From Afipia sp. P52-10 (lineage in GTDB: Bacteria; Pseudomonadota; Alphaproteobacteria; Rhizobiales; Xanthobacteraceae): a stretch of 64,000 bases of DNA. The DNA lies in NCBI RefSeq assembly GCF_000516555.1, contig NZ_AZSJ01000003.1, forward strand, positions 2,811,619-2,875,618, read 5' to 3'. Position numbers and translations under genes: made by a program. Shown here piece by piece: positions 1-9,211 of this stretch (positions are counted from its first letter, which is position 1; the number at the start of each line of letters is the position of its first letter). A model generated the notes under the pieces. The model searched no databases, had not been told where the DNA came from, and was given only the letters and a program-made list of their open reading frames with translations.

Positions 1-110
1 ACGGGCCCGCATCTCGATCCGGCCGCCGTCCTTTAACCTCTTGTCCTGTTTATAAAACTCCGCAGCGGCGTTCTGCCGCAACGGAACGCTTGCGGCTCCG
101 CTCGATCTGA

Positions 111-127
111 TTTAGAAACATTCTAAA
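111..127. promoter_or_regulatory. Iron control element (ICE motif) upstream of bfr
   Basis: A perfect 17-bp palindrome, TTTAGAA-ACA-TTCTAAA, ends 36 bp before the bacterioferritin start codon. It matches the ICE consensus bound by the haem-responsive regulator Irr in rhizobia and relatives. Irr represses iron-storage genes under iron limitation, so this is probably an operator that switches bfr off when iron is scarce. The palindrome is seen directly; binding is inferred from the known motif. Confidence 0.85.
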
Positions 128-163
128 TTGAGTTTCGAAGCGGAATGCACAGGAGCTTTACCC

Positions 164-643
164 ATGAAGGGCGATCCGAAGGTCATCGATTTCCTGAACA
201 AGGCCCTGCGCCATGAGCTGACGGCCATCAACCAGTATTGGCTGCACTACCGCTTGCTAGACAATTGGGGCCTCAAGGATCTCGCCAAGAAGTGGCGCAA
301 GGAGTCCATCGAGGAGATGGAGCATGCCGACAAGCTGGTCGAGCGCATCATCTTCTTCGACGGCTTCCCGAACATGCAGGTGCTCGACCCGTTGCACATC
401 GGCCAGAACGTCAAGGAAATCCTCGATTGCGACCTGAAGGCGGAATACTCCGCCCGTGCCCTGTACGAGAAGGCGGCGACGCACTGTCACAGCGTCAAGG
501 ACTACGTCACGCGCGATCTGTTCGAGAAACTGATGAAGGACGAGGAAGGTCACATCGATTTCCTCGAGACGCAGATCGATCTGGTCAAGAAGATCGGCGT
601 CGAGCTCTACTCGCAAAAATACATGGGCGAACTCGAAGACTGA
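164..643 (+). CDS. bfr: Bacterioferritin (haem-binding ferritin)
   Basis: A 159-residue cytoplasmic iron-storage protein that oxidises Fe(II) and deposits it as ferric mineral inside a 24-mer shell. All diiron ferroxidase ligands of the family are present: E18, E51, H54, E94, E127 and H130. The haem-ligating M52 is also conserved, so both functions should be intact. An in-frame ATG exists at 128, but the 164 start has an AGGAG site just upstream and gives the normal family N-terminus ([12 protein letters not shown]). The ICE motif at 111-127 points to Irr control, and a hairpin follows the stop codon. Confidence 0.95.
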   Translation: MKGDPKVIDFLNKALRHELTAINQYWLHYRLLDNWGLKDLAKKWRKESIEEMEHADKLVERIIFFDGFPNMQVLDPLHIGQNVKEILDCDLKAEYSARALYEKAATHCHSVKDYVTRDLFEKLMKDEEGHIDFLETQIDLVKKIGVELYSQKYMGELED

Positions 644-674
644 GTTTCGCAAGCTCTTGAAGCGAACACCGGAT

Positions 675-701
675 CAATGCGCGCCTTGATGGCGCGCATT
701 G
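675..701 (+). terminator. Hairpin terminator after bfr
   Basis: A perfect 11-bp inverted repeat (caatgcgcgcc / ggcgcgcattg) with a 5-nt loop lies 31 bp after the bfr stop. The following T-run is short (tcgtttc), so it may be a weak intrinsic terminator, or a shared one for the convergent gene ending at 724. Confidence 0.6.
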
Positions 702-723
702 TCGTTTCTGGATGATGCCGACG

Positions 724-1188
724 TCAGTGCAGAGACACTGTGCCCGTCCGGAAATGCTGCCCGTTTGGCTTGTTCAGCTCGGCAACGCGCGGGTCCTGCA
801 GCAGGATCGCATAGCAGATCGCGAACACGTCGGCGGCGATCGGATGACCGATCACCTCTTCGCGCTTGAGCGCATGGGCCGCCAATGACGTCGGTACGCT
901 GGAGTCTTCCCCATCGACGACAATGAAGCTGAGCGCTTCCCTATCGTTGCGATAGAGCAGGCTGATGACAGAGCGGTCCTCGGCTGTGGCGTCCTCATCG
1001 AAGCGACCGAAGATGAAATCGAAGTCGGCGCCTTGTTCGCCGACGTACTCCTTCGTCCAGTACACTGAAAACGCGGCAAGCTCCTTACCGTCACGGCGGG
1101 CCATGCCCCACACCTTGCGGCTTACCCGGCCGCAGCATTCGCACGGGCCGCTTTCACTCTCCTCTTCGGCTTCGATCTCGATCGACAT
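724..1188 (-). CDS. Hypothetical protein with an N-terminal CxCC motif
   Basis: A 154-residue protein I do not recognise. The ATG at 1188 follows a strong purine-rich site (AGGGGG); a longer in-frame version from 1260 would run over the SOS box and is unlikely. The N-terminus is very acidic (SIEIEAEEESES) and is followed by a cysteine cluster (CECC, about residues 16-19) that could bind a metal. No signal peptide or membrane segment is visible. It is divergent from the gene at 1315 and shares the intergenic region holding the SOS box, so the two may be co-regulated. Function unknown. Confidence 0.7.
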   Translation of the reverse strand: MSIEIEAEEESESGPCECCGRVSRKVWGMARRDGKELAAFSVYWTKEYVGEQGADFDFIFGRFDEDATAEDRSVISLLYRNDREALSFIVVDGEDSSVPTSLAAHALKREEVIGHPIAADVFAICYAILLQDPRVAELNKPNGQHFRTGTVSLH

Positions 1189-1261
1189 CACAACCCCCTG
1201 TGGATGAACCGCTACCAAATGCCTTTGCGCCTGAAGCGTCGCTGAATGGTCTGTTGTCAAT

Positions 1262-1276
1262 GTTCTATATTTGTTC
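1262..1276. promoter_or_regulatory. LexA/SOS box (GTTC-N7-GTTC)
   Basis: The direct repeat GTTC-TATATTT-GTTC matches the alphaproteobacterial LexA operator. It lies between two divergent genes, 38 bp before the plus-strand ATG at 1315 and about 73 bp before the minus-strand ATG at 1188. Repression by LexA and release on DNA damage are inferred from the motif. Confidence 0.7.
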
Positions 1277-1314
1277 TACAGTGTTGTCGTTGCCATGACA
1301 AGCAGGGGCTGACC

Positions 1315-1770
1315 ATGATGGCCGATATCTACGTTCTTTCCGATCGTCAGCTGTCCTCAATCGAGGAGTGGCAGCGGGCGATCGCCGCTGAGAGTTTTCC
1401 GCTACAGCTCAAGGCCCGCCATTCCCTTGCGGAGCTGCGCGGCTTGCTGCCGGCGGCGTTCGAGCGCAAGGCGTCGGGCTTTACCTGCGACCATTGCAAT
1501 GCGGGCGATTTGATCGAGGCCATGGCCGACGTCGATTTCGGTCGCTCTTGGCAGTACGCGCTGGCCTTTGGCTTCAGCGGCGATTTCCGTGACGGCGTTA
1601 GCGCGTTCGCCGCGGCGGCAGCCTACGCGAAAGCAACTGACGGTGTGCTGTTCGACGGCGAGTCCGGCGAGGTGATGCCGCCGCAGCAGGCTTTGCGCGA
1701 GGCTCGGACCATGGCGCGCGATCTGCCCGCGAACGAAGCGTGGCTGCATGGGCTCGCCGCCAGCGCATAG
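1315..1770 (+). CDS. Hypothetical protein, candidate SOS-regulated gene
   Basis: A 151-residue soluble protein of unknown function. The start is ATG at 1315 (a second ATG sits at 1318), preceded by an AGGGG site; the reading frame upstream to 1246 would cross the SOS box. A CxxC pair (FTCDHC, near residue 59) is the only obvious motif, and the middle is alanine-rich. The GTTC-N7-GTTC operator just upstream suggests induction by DNA damage, and the gene may form a regulatory pair with the divergent gene at 724-1188. No family assigned. Confidence 0.7.
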   Translation: MMADIYVLSDRQLSSIEEWQRAIAAESFPLQLKARHSLAELRGLLPAAFERKASGFTCDHCNAGDLIEAMADVDFGRSWQYALAFGFSGDFRDGVSAFAAAAAYAKATDGVLFDGESGEVMPPQQALREARTMARDLPANEAWLHGLAASA

Positions 1771-1887
1771 GCCGGATCAAAGGCGGTGGGCGCGCTCCGG
1801 GCGGGTGCAGCCGTGACGGCATGGATGTTTCGCCGCTTCCGCATTCCGCGCTAGGCTCGTCTCAATCAACAAAGGGAGGCGGGCGCC

Positions 1888-2295
1888 GTGACGGACTCTA
1901 CCCCACACTTCACCTGGGATCATGTGCACTTGCGGTCGCCGGACGTGCCGGCGACGGCCAGCTGGCTGCAAGACAAGCTGGCCGCGGCGACGGTGACTGG
2001 GACCAGCGTGACGGCCGATCGCGCCGAACTCATCCTTGCCGGCGTGAAGGTGCTGGTGACCTCGATTCCGACGAACGAGACGGTGCATCCGGCCCCGGCC
2101 ACGCCGCACCAGGGACTCGATCATTTCGGCCTTGCGGTGCGCGATCTCGACAAGGTGGCTGACCAGTTGAAGGCCAAGGGCGTCGTGTTCACCCGCGGGC
2201 CGTTGACGCCGCGTCCGGGCATTCGCATCGCTTTCATCCGGGGACCGCAAGGCATTTCCATCGAGCTTCTGGAGCGCGACGCGAAATACACCTGA
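1888..2295 (+). CDS. VOC (glyoxalase/bleomycin-resistance fold) family protein
   Basis: A 135-residue single-domain member of the vicinal oxygen chelate superfamily. It opens with the first beta-alpha unit (WDHVHLRSPDV, H13 a likely metal ligand), carries a second repeat start (GLDHFGLAVRDL, about residues 74-85) and ends with the usual strand and glutamate (ISIELLER). Start is GTG at 1888 with an AGGGAGG site 8 bp upstream. Members are metal-dependent lyases, isomerases, dioxygenases or binding proteins, and the substrate cannot be told from sequence. No operon partner is evident. Confidence 0.8.
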   Translation: MTDSTPHFTWDHVHLRSPDVPATASWLQDKLAAATVTGTSVTADRAELILAGVKVLVTSIPTNETVHPAPATPHQGLDHFGLAVRDLDKVADQLKAKGVVFTRGPLTPRPGIRIAFIRGPQGISIELLERDAKYT

Positions 2296-2427
2296 AGTCA
2301 CCTGTCGGTGACGCGCAGGGTGCTGTGCGGAAGATCACAGTCGATAGGCTTGCTGGGTGCGACACTCGCCAGACTGCGCTTTTGAAGACTTGCCGCCAAG
2401 GCTTGCATTGCGCGGTCGAAAGGGCCT

Positions 2428-2619
2428 ATGCGCACCGACACGCTTCTGAAGTTGTCCGCAGTTGTTTTCGCCGCGTTATGGATGGTGCCGATGTGGCTCG
2501 TCGGCGGCCGTTCGGATCTCGCTGCGCTTGTGATCGTGGTCCTCTGCGGCGCGGTTGTCGGCGCTCTCTGGTACTGGCTCTACGGCAAGTGGTGCCGCTG
2601 GTATATCGATCGGCCGTGA
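2428..2619 (+). CDS. Small two-helix membrane protein
   Basis: A 63-residue protein with two hydrophobic helices (about residues 8-25 and 32-49) joined by a short GGRS turn and followed by a basic, aromatic tail (WYWLYGKWCRWYIDRP). The layout suggests an inner-membrane hairpin with a cytoplasmic tail. Start is ATG at 2428; the ribosome site (AAAGGG) is weak. No family recognised. It is supported by the clean two-helix pattern rather than by homology. Confidence 0.55.
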   Translation: MRTDTLLKLSAVVFAALWMVPMWLVGGRSDLAALVIVVLCGAVVGALWYWLYGKWCRWYIDRP

Positions 2620-2789
2620 TCCATCCGTCGCGCCGCTTGCGACATCGGCGTTTGGCGCAAACCCGCATGCCCGTATGAGGTCTGTCGCATCATCGATCGC
2701 TCTGATTGAGTGTGCGCATCGCGAACAGGCTTCCGGCACTCGCTCGTGCGCGCCTGGCCGGCAGTTGATAACATTCAGAGGAGACGATC

Positions 2790-3563
2790 GTGTCGCAAAT
2801 GGTTTTGGTTGATGTCGCCGACGGCCTGATGACCGTGACGCTGAACAGGCCGGAGCGGAAGAACGCGCTCTCGCAGGAGGCCTATGGTGGCCTTGCCGAT
2901 GCGGTCGAGCGTGCGGAGAAGGACGATGGCATTCGTGTCGTGCTGCTGCAGTCCGAAGGCGATGTCTTCTGCGCGGGCGCCGATATCGGTGATTTCGCTG
3001 CCGCCAATCAGGGCGGCAAGCCCCGCGGGCCGCGCAATTCGACCCGCCTGCTTGCGGCTCTGGATCGGTTGGAAAAGCCGGTGGTCGTAGCCGTGCAGGG
3101 GGCTGCGATCGGCATCGGCACCACCATGCTGATGCATTGCGACTTGATCTGCATGGCGGAGGAGGCGAGCTTGCGCACGCCCTTCGTCAATCTGGCGCTG
3201 GTGCCGGAGGCCTCGTCCAGCTATCTGATCCCGCAGCGGATCGGCTATTCGCGCGCCTATGCGATGTTCGCTTTGGGCGAAGCTGTGCCGGCCAAGAGTT
3301 GCGTCGAGTGGGGGCTGGCGCATGTCTGTGTGCCGCGCGCCAAGCTGCGCGAAACGGCCTTGAATCTTGCGAAAACGCTCGCCGACAAGCCGCTCGGTTC
3401 GCTCTGCGCCACCAAGCGGCTGATGCGGCAGCCGGAGGCTGTGAAGGCTGCGGCTGAACGCGAGCGTGGCGTGTTCGAGGAGCGGTTGCTGTCGAAGGAG
3501 GCGGGCGAGGCGTTCAAGGCGTTCGCCGAGAAGCGCAAGCCAAACTTCCGCGCGGTGGGGTAG
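2790..3563 (+). CDS. Enoyl-CoA hydratase/isomerase (crotonase) family, isomerase-like active site
   Basis: A 257-residue crotonase-fold enzyme of acyl-CoA metabolism. The CoA-binding and oxyanion signatures are clear (NRPERKNAL, CAGADIGDF, AVQGAAIGIG). The two glutamates of true hydratases are missing: the first position is in GIGTTML (Thr instead of Glu) and the second is PFVNL (Phe instead of Glu). A glutamate is instead present at E140 in LVPEASSSY, the place used by delta3,delta2-enoyl-CoA isomerases of the Eci type. It is therefore more likely to move double bonds than to hydrate them. Start is GTG at 2790 after an AGAGGAG site. Confidence 0.85.
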   Translation: MSQMVLVDVADGLMTVTLNRPERKNALSQEAYGGLADAVERAEKDDGIRVVLLQSEGDVFCAGADIGDFAAANQGGKPRGPRNSTRLLAALDRLEKPVVVAVQGAAIGIGTTMLMHCDLICMAEEASLRTPFVNLALVPEASSSYLIPQRIGYSRAYAMFALGEAVPAKSCVEWGLAHVCVPRAKLRETALNLAKTLADKPLGSLCATKRLMRQPEAVKAAAERERGVFEERLLSKEAGEAFKAFAEKRKPNFRAVG

Positions 3564-3585
3564 CATTTACGAACGGATGTGAGCC

Positions 3586-3617
3586 AAAGGCCTGTGCACT
3601 TGTGCCGGGCCTTTTCT
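3586..3617 (+). terminator. Intrinsic terminator after the crotonase gene
   Basis: An aaaggcc / ggccttt inverted repeat is followed by TTTTCTCTT, 22 bp after the stop codon. It marks the left edge of the AT-richer accessory patch. Confidence 0.6.
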
Positions 3618-3934
3618 CTTGAGTCGTATATAGGAATATTTACATAAGAATATATTCTTATTAGATGAGAAGGGATGTTTATGTGACGATATGGCAGGAG
3701 GTGAGTCGGGCAAAAGCTGCTCTGCTTCAGATTAAGTTCGATGTTGCTGTTCTCGATCTTAAGTACGCTCTCGCTCGCTACCGGTGGTGAGAGGAGAAAG
3801 CAGGCTTTCGCGCGAACCAACCGCGCTGGTTTGCGGGAAATGGGAGGATAAGCGGCAGATGGTCGGGTGGGGCTGGGACCCATATCCCTGGCCTCCCGCT
3901 GTTTCGACCGACTATTAGAGGAGGGCATCATTTT
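3618..3934. other. AT-rich non-coding stretch with an 18-bp palindrome
   Basis: No convincing gene is seen here. Base composition changes sharply to AT-rich. A perfect 18-bp palindrome (ATAAGAATATATTCTTAT, 3644-3661) could be an operator; its 4-nt spacer differs from the ICE motif at bfr. A weak 43-codon frame from GTG at 3787 to a stop at 3916-3918 ends in a Trp/Pro-rich string (GWGWDPYPWPP), but nothing supports expression. Confidence 0.5.
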
Positions 3935-4287
3935 ATGCCTCGTTCGGTGTTCAATGATTTAAAGTATGATTTTTCGAGAAGTGCAAAGGACGTTTTTGAC
4001 AAGAGCGTTACGGGACGTTTGTATGCCGGAACGCACCGTACAGTGCTGCGCACGATCTATACAATAATGCTGTCAGGGAGCTCGTTGATCGTTATCTAGA
4101 GCGCAGTCGTGTGCGACCCCAGGATATGAGCGCCAGCCAAGCACGCGAGCTAGTCGATGAGGTGAGACGTTCGACCGATCCTCGTATTAGGAACTTCAAT
4201 CTTCAGATCTATCGACGCGAATTCTCTATTGGATGTGGCGTGGACCCAGAGGGAATGAGTGAGAGAAATGATCGCCGATTTCGATAG
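3935..4287 (+). pseudogene. Frameshifted fragment resembling an effector C-terminal domain
   Basis: An ATG at 3935, with AGGAGG a few bases upstream, opens a frame (MPRSVFNDLKYDFSRSAKD...) that stops at 4097-4099. From about 4025 the protein continues sensibly in another frame to a stop at 4285-4287, with sequence such as APYSAAHDLYNNAVREL and DPRIRNFNLQIY. One net frameshift (minus 1 or plus 2) near 4025-4045 would restore a protein of about 117 residues. The style, a compact C-terminal module without a secretion body and followed at once by a small overlapping gene, recalls orphan polymorphic-toxin tips. The family is not identified, so the toxin reading is inference. Confidence 0.5.
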
Positions 4288-4679
4288 ATATTACGAGCAG
4301 TGTTTTGCCGTTTTTGAGAAGCTCTGGCCGAGAATCGCGCGATTCATGGGCTGTTATGGCCGGGAAGGAACCGTTGGGAGCGGTAATTATGGGGTGCTGG
4401 ATGATTTTATTTTAATGGCTATCAGCAAGTGCGGCTCGCATCTATCAGCTTGAATTGATGCGCCCGTCCATTGTCCACAGTTTGCAGCCTATCCTGAGCG
4501 ATTTTCCTGGATGGGAGATTGTCGTGGTCGTGGTTATCGAGCAGCACATCGAAGACTGGCCTGCGATGGGTCTGTACATTCGTCCGGATGTTATCATCGA
4601 CAACATGCGTCGCGATCTCATTCCAAAGCCATACCGGGACTTCAATTGTGCTGGAAGCATACCAGGAAATGGTGAATGA
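4268..4679 (+). pseudogene. Frameshifted small gene, possible immunity-protein remnant
   Basis: A frame from ATG at 4268 (MIADFDRYYEQCFAVFEKLW) runs to a stop at 4451-4453. The adjoining frame continues from about 4430 (RIYQLELMRPSIVHSLQPI) to 4679, with well-formed protein sequence (GWEIVVVVVIEQHIEDWP, DLIPKPYRDFN). A single net insertion near 4430 joins them into one acidic protein of about 137 residues. It overlaps the end of the preceding broken gene by 20 bp, the usual arrangement of toxin and immunity genes. The immunity role is inferred from size, order and overlap only. Confidence 0.5.
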
Positions 4680-4726
4680 TCGCTCCGTCGGGAACGGCTG
4701 ATCTTTTTAGTTAGGAAGGAGATTGC

Positions 4727-4993
4727 ATGTGCCGGAACATCAAGACGCTGTTCAATTTCGAACCGCCGGCGACCGATGTGGAGATTCATGCGTCGGCGCT
4801 GCAGTTCGTGCGCAAGCTCTCGGGCTTCAACAAACCGTCGCAGGCGAATGCGGAGGCCTTCGATCGCGCAGTCGCCGAGATTTCTGAGGCGGCGCGGCGG
4901 CTGCTCGCCTCGCTCCACACGCACGCGCCGGCGCGTGATCGGGCCGTGGAGGCCGAGAAGGCGCGCGAGCGTTCGCGGGCGCGGTTCGGCTGA
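4727..4993 (+). CDS. DUF2277 family protein
   Basis: An 88-residue conserved bacterial protein matching DUF2277 along its whole length, from the hallmark N-terminus MCRNIKTLFNFEPPAT through FVRKLSGFNKPSQAN to the arginine-rich C-terminus. Function is unknown; the small helical, soluble protein has one early conserved Cys. Start is ATG at 4727 with an AAGGAG site upstream. It is convergent with the flavin monooxygenase that ends at 5016, and it marks the return to normal base composition after the accessory patch. Confidence 0.85.
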   Translation: MCRNIKTLFNFEPPATDVEIHASALQFVRKLSGFNKPSQANAEAFDRAVAEISEAARRLLASLHTHAPARDRAVEAEKARERSRARFG

Positions 4994-5015
4994 GAACCTG
5001 CGCCGGCGCGTGGGA

Positions 5016-6110
5016 TCACGCCGCGAACCGCCCGCGGTTGCGTTCGGCGAGGATCGGGCGGATCAGGCGGCCGAAGCGTTCGGCTTCCTCGTCATGCAGG
5101 TAGCCAGACAGACAAAACGAATGGCAGCCCGCGTCGATGAACTGCTGCAGGGTGTCCGCGCATTGTTCCGGATTGCCGACGACGGCGATGCCCGCACCGG
5201 GGCGGACCTTGGTGATGCCGGTCCACAGGTGCGGCAGCAGCAGGTCGCCGTGTTCGCGTGCGAGTTGCTGCACGCGCTGGTTGGCCGCGGAGTTGTTGTA
5301 GAGGATCTTCATCTCCTGCTTCTGACGCTCGGTGGCGTTGCGCACCAGCGCGTCGGCTGCCTCCCACGCATCATGTTCGTTCTCACGGCAGATCACCTGC
5401 AGTCGCATGCCGAAGCCGATCGCATCCATGCGATCATGCGCCCGCGCCATCTGCCGGATTTCGGCGATGTTGGCCGCGATCCGCTCGGGCAGGTCGCCCC
5501 AGAACAGATGCACGTCGGAGTGCTTGGCGGATAGCTCCCACGCCTGGCGCGAGCCGCCGCCGAGATAGAATTTCGGAAACGGCTGCTGCAGTGGCCGCGG
5601 GCGGATATGCGCGCCGGCGATGCTATGAAACTGGCCGTGATAGGTCACCGGTCCCCGCGTGGTCCACAGCGCTTTGAGGATCGAGACCTCCTCGTCCATC
5701 AGCGCGTAGCGCTGCTCCTTGGCATGGCGAACGCCTTCGGCCTCCACCTCGCTCTCGTTCTGGCCCGCGATCAGGTTGATGCAGATGCGGCCGCCGGACA
5801 TCTGATCGAAGGTGGAGATCATCTTCGCCAGCAGCACCGGGTTGATATAGCCGGGCCGGGCGGCGATCAGCGGTTTGATGCTCTTGGAGCGCGCGGCCAT
5901 GAAAGCGCCGGCGATCCAGGCCTCCCAGCAGACCGAGCCGACCGGGATCAGCAGGTATTCGAAGCCGGCCTCTTCCGCGGCCTGGACCACGCGCTCGCAC
6001 AACTCCGGCGAGCCCGGCACCTGCGCCTCGGCGAGGCCATAGGCCGTCGTGTCGCCATGGGTGGGCAGGTACCAGCCGAATTCGAGCGGCCGCGGTTCGC
6101 GCTGATGCAT
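5016..6110 (-). CDS. LLM-class flavin-dependent monooxygenase, SsuD-like
   Basis: A 364-residue bacterial luciferase-like enzyme close to FMNH2-dependent alkanesulfonate monooxygenases, which cleave the C-S bond of sulfonates to sulfite and aldehyde. Matching features are the N-terminal strand with FGWYLPTHGDTT, the FEYLLIPVGSVCWEAW segment, MISTFDQMSGGRICINLIAG and the C-terminal FCLSGYLHDEEAERFG. The ATG at 6110 has a GAGGAAAG site; the frame is open further up but gives a basic non-family extension. No ssuE, ssuA or transporter genes lie beside it, so the true substrate could be another sulfonate or a different LLM substrate. Confidence 0.85.
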   Translation of the reverse strand: MHQREPRPLEFGWYLPTHGDTTAYGLAEAQVPGSPELCERVVQAAEEAGFEYLLIPVGSVCWEAWIAGAFMAARSKSIKPLIAARPGYINPVLLAKMISTFDQMSGGRICINLIAGQNESEVEAEGVRHAKEQRYALMDEEVSILKALWTTRGPVTYHGQFHSIAGAHIRPRPLQQPFPKFYLGGGSRQAWELSAKHSDVHLFWGDLPERIAANIAEIRQMARAHDRMDAIGFGMRLQVICRENEHDAWEAADALVRNATERQKQEMKILYNNSAANQRVQQLAREHGDLLLPHLWTGITKVRPGAGIAVVGNPEQCADTLQQFIDAGCHSFCLSGYLHDEEAERFGRLIRPILAERNRGRFAA

Positions 6111-6324
6111 GGGCTTTCCTCGCTGCGTCTTCTTTTGTTTCCGGCGCAGAGTATCGCGCCGCGCCGCTGCGGCCAAATCCACGGCGGTCCATTGTTCCGT
6201 GACCAGCGTCACGGTTGGCATGAGAGCCTTGGCGTTAGGGATTGGGCAGCTTCGTAGCCCTGACACGGCGGCGGCTCACGCAGCGTTGACCGTCCTCGGC
6301 GCGGGCCGGGATAAGGATGAATGC

Positions 6325-6759
6325 ATGACAAGCGGCAGACCGGCGCTGACAGTGATCGACGGCGGCAGCAAGACCGGACGGATCGCCTTTTCGCTGGTTC
6401 ACCCGTGCATGCGCGTCGACGTCCCGGTCCGCACGATTCTGGAGATCACGGCGCATGACGCGAAGACGGTCTTCAACGAAGAGGCGCAGGTGGACGAAGC
6501 CGTCTTCAGTCCGCGCGTCGATATCTTCTTCAAGGAGCACGTCAAGGAGCAGGTCTATCGGTTGACCCGCGCGATCGTCGGGCAGTCGCTCGACATCGTG
6601 GTCGATGGCGAATGCGTCTCACGGCCCTATGTGTTGCAGCCGTTGTGCATCCACGAAGCCGCCATCTGCATTGCCGTCGGCCATGTCGCTGATGCGCGGG
6701 CATTGGCCAGGCAACTGCGCAAGGGCTGGAGTTTCACCTATCTGCAGGCGGTGTGCTGA
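6325..6759 (+). CDS. Stand-alone SecD/SecDF P1-head-like protein
   Basis: A 144-residue soluble protein. Its second half follows the pattern of the periplasmic P1 head subdomain of SecD: VGQSLDIVVDGECVSRPYVL, then a helix with ADARALARQLRKGW, matching the family layout of a short strand, 'DG...P', and 'A..LA..L..G'. The N-terminal part (SLVHPCMRVDVPVRTILEIT) also resembles the strand preceding that domain. No signal peptide or membrane helix is seen, so it is not a translocase subunit itself. Start is ATG at 6325 after AAGGA. The fold assignment is by motif only; the role is unknown. Confidence 0.6.
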   Translation: MTSGRPALTVIDGGSKTGRIAFSLVHPCMRVDVPVRTILEITAHDAKTVFNEEAQVDEAVFSPRVDIFFKEHVKEQVYRLTRAIVGQSLDIVVDGECVSRPYVLQPLCIHEAAICIAVGHVADARALARQLRKGWSFTYLQAVC

Positions 6760-6784
6760 AGAACGACCGTCAGCGGCGCGCTCG

Positions 6785-7159
6785 TCACGCAGCCTGTTGC
6801 GATAAGCGTCGTTCCAGCTCGGCAAAATCCGCGACGAACCAGATGCTTTGGCCGTTGTTCGCCTCATAGACGAAGTCGCACAGCGCCTTGCTGTCGGCAA
6901 GCCAACGCGAGATGTCGCCGACAATGGCGAGCCGCAGGTTGTAGTTGACAAACTTCTGCGTCACCTCGCCGGCCAGCCGCGTGGAGAGACGAAAGAAGTC
7001 GTCCGTCAGGCGCGTGACGGGAATCGCGATCAGTGCTGCCTGATGCTCCCATGCAGCGCCAATGAAGGTATTGGCGTCCTGCTCGCGCGCCAGTATCTCG
7101 CCGGCTGGATCGCAGACGAGAACGCGCAGTGCATGAATGTCGCTAATAGTGTCCGGCAT
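6785..7159 (-). CDS. DUF4180 family protein
   Basis: A 124-residue protein with the typical DUF4180 ending: LRLAIVGDISRWLADSKAL, DFVYEANNG and SIWFVADFAELERRL. The family is small, cytoplasmic and of unknown function. The ATG at 7159 gives the expected length; an in-frame start at 7201 would run through the thiC terminator hairpin. It is downstream of thiC on the same strand but separated by that hairpin, so it probably has its own promoter. Confidence 0.8.
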   Translation of the reverse strand: MPDTISDIHALRVLVCDPAGEILAREQDANTFIGAAWEHQAALIAIPVTRLTDDFFRLSTRLAGEVTQKFVNYNLRLAIVGDISRWLADSKALCDFVYEANNGQSIWFVADFAELERRLSQQAA

Positions 7160-7171
7160 GGATTCCGCATA

Positions 7172-7208
7172 AGAAAGGGGCGCGCCGTCGAAGCAGCGCA
7201 CCCCTTCT
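7172..7208 (-). terminator. Terminator of the thiamine operon
   Basis: Read on the minus strand, a GC-rich stem (GAAGGGGTGCGC / GCGCGCCCCTTTC) is followed by TTTCTT, about 20 bp after the thiC stop. It should end the thiOSGEC transcript. Confidence 0.65.
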
Positions 7209-7228
7209 CAGTATCAAACAAGGCGAAT

Positions 7229-9205
<1,977 letters not shown>

Positions 9206-9211
9206 TCAGAA

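Noticed and set aside
3644..3661. AT-rich palindrome as a second ICE motif
   Set aside because: The spacer is 4 nt and the arms read ATAAGAA/TTCTTAT instead of TTTAGAA/TTCTAAA, so it is not an Irr site.
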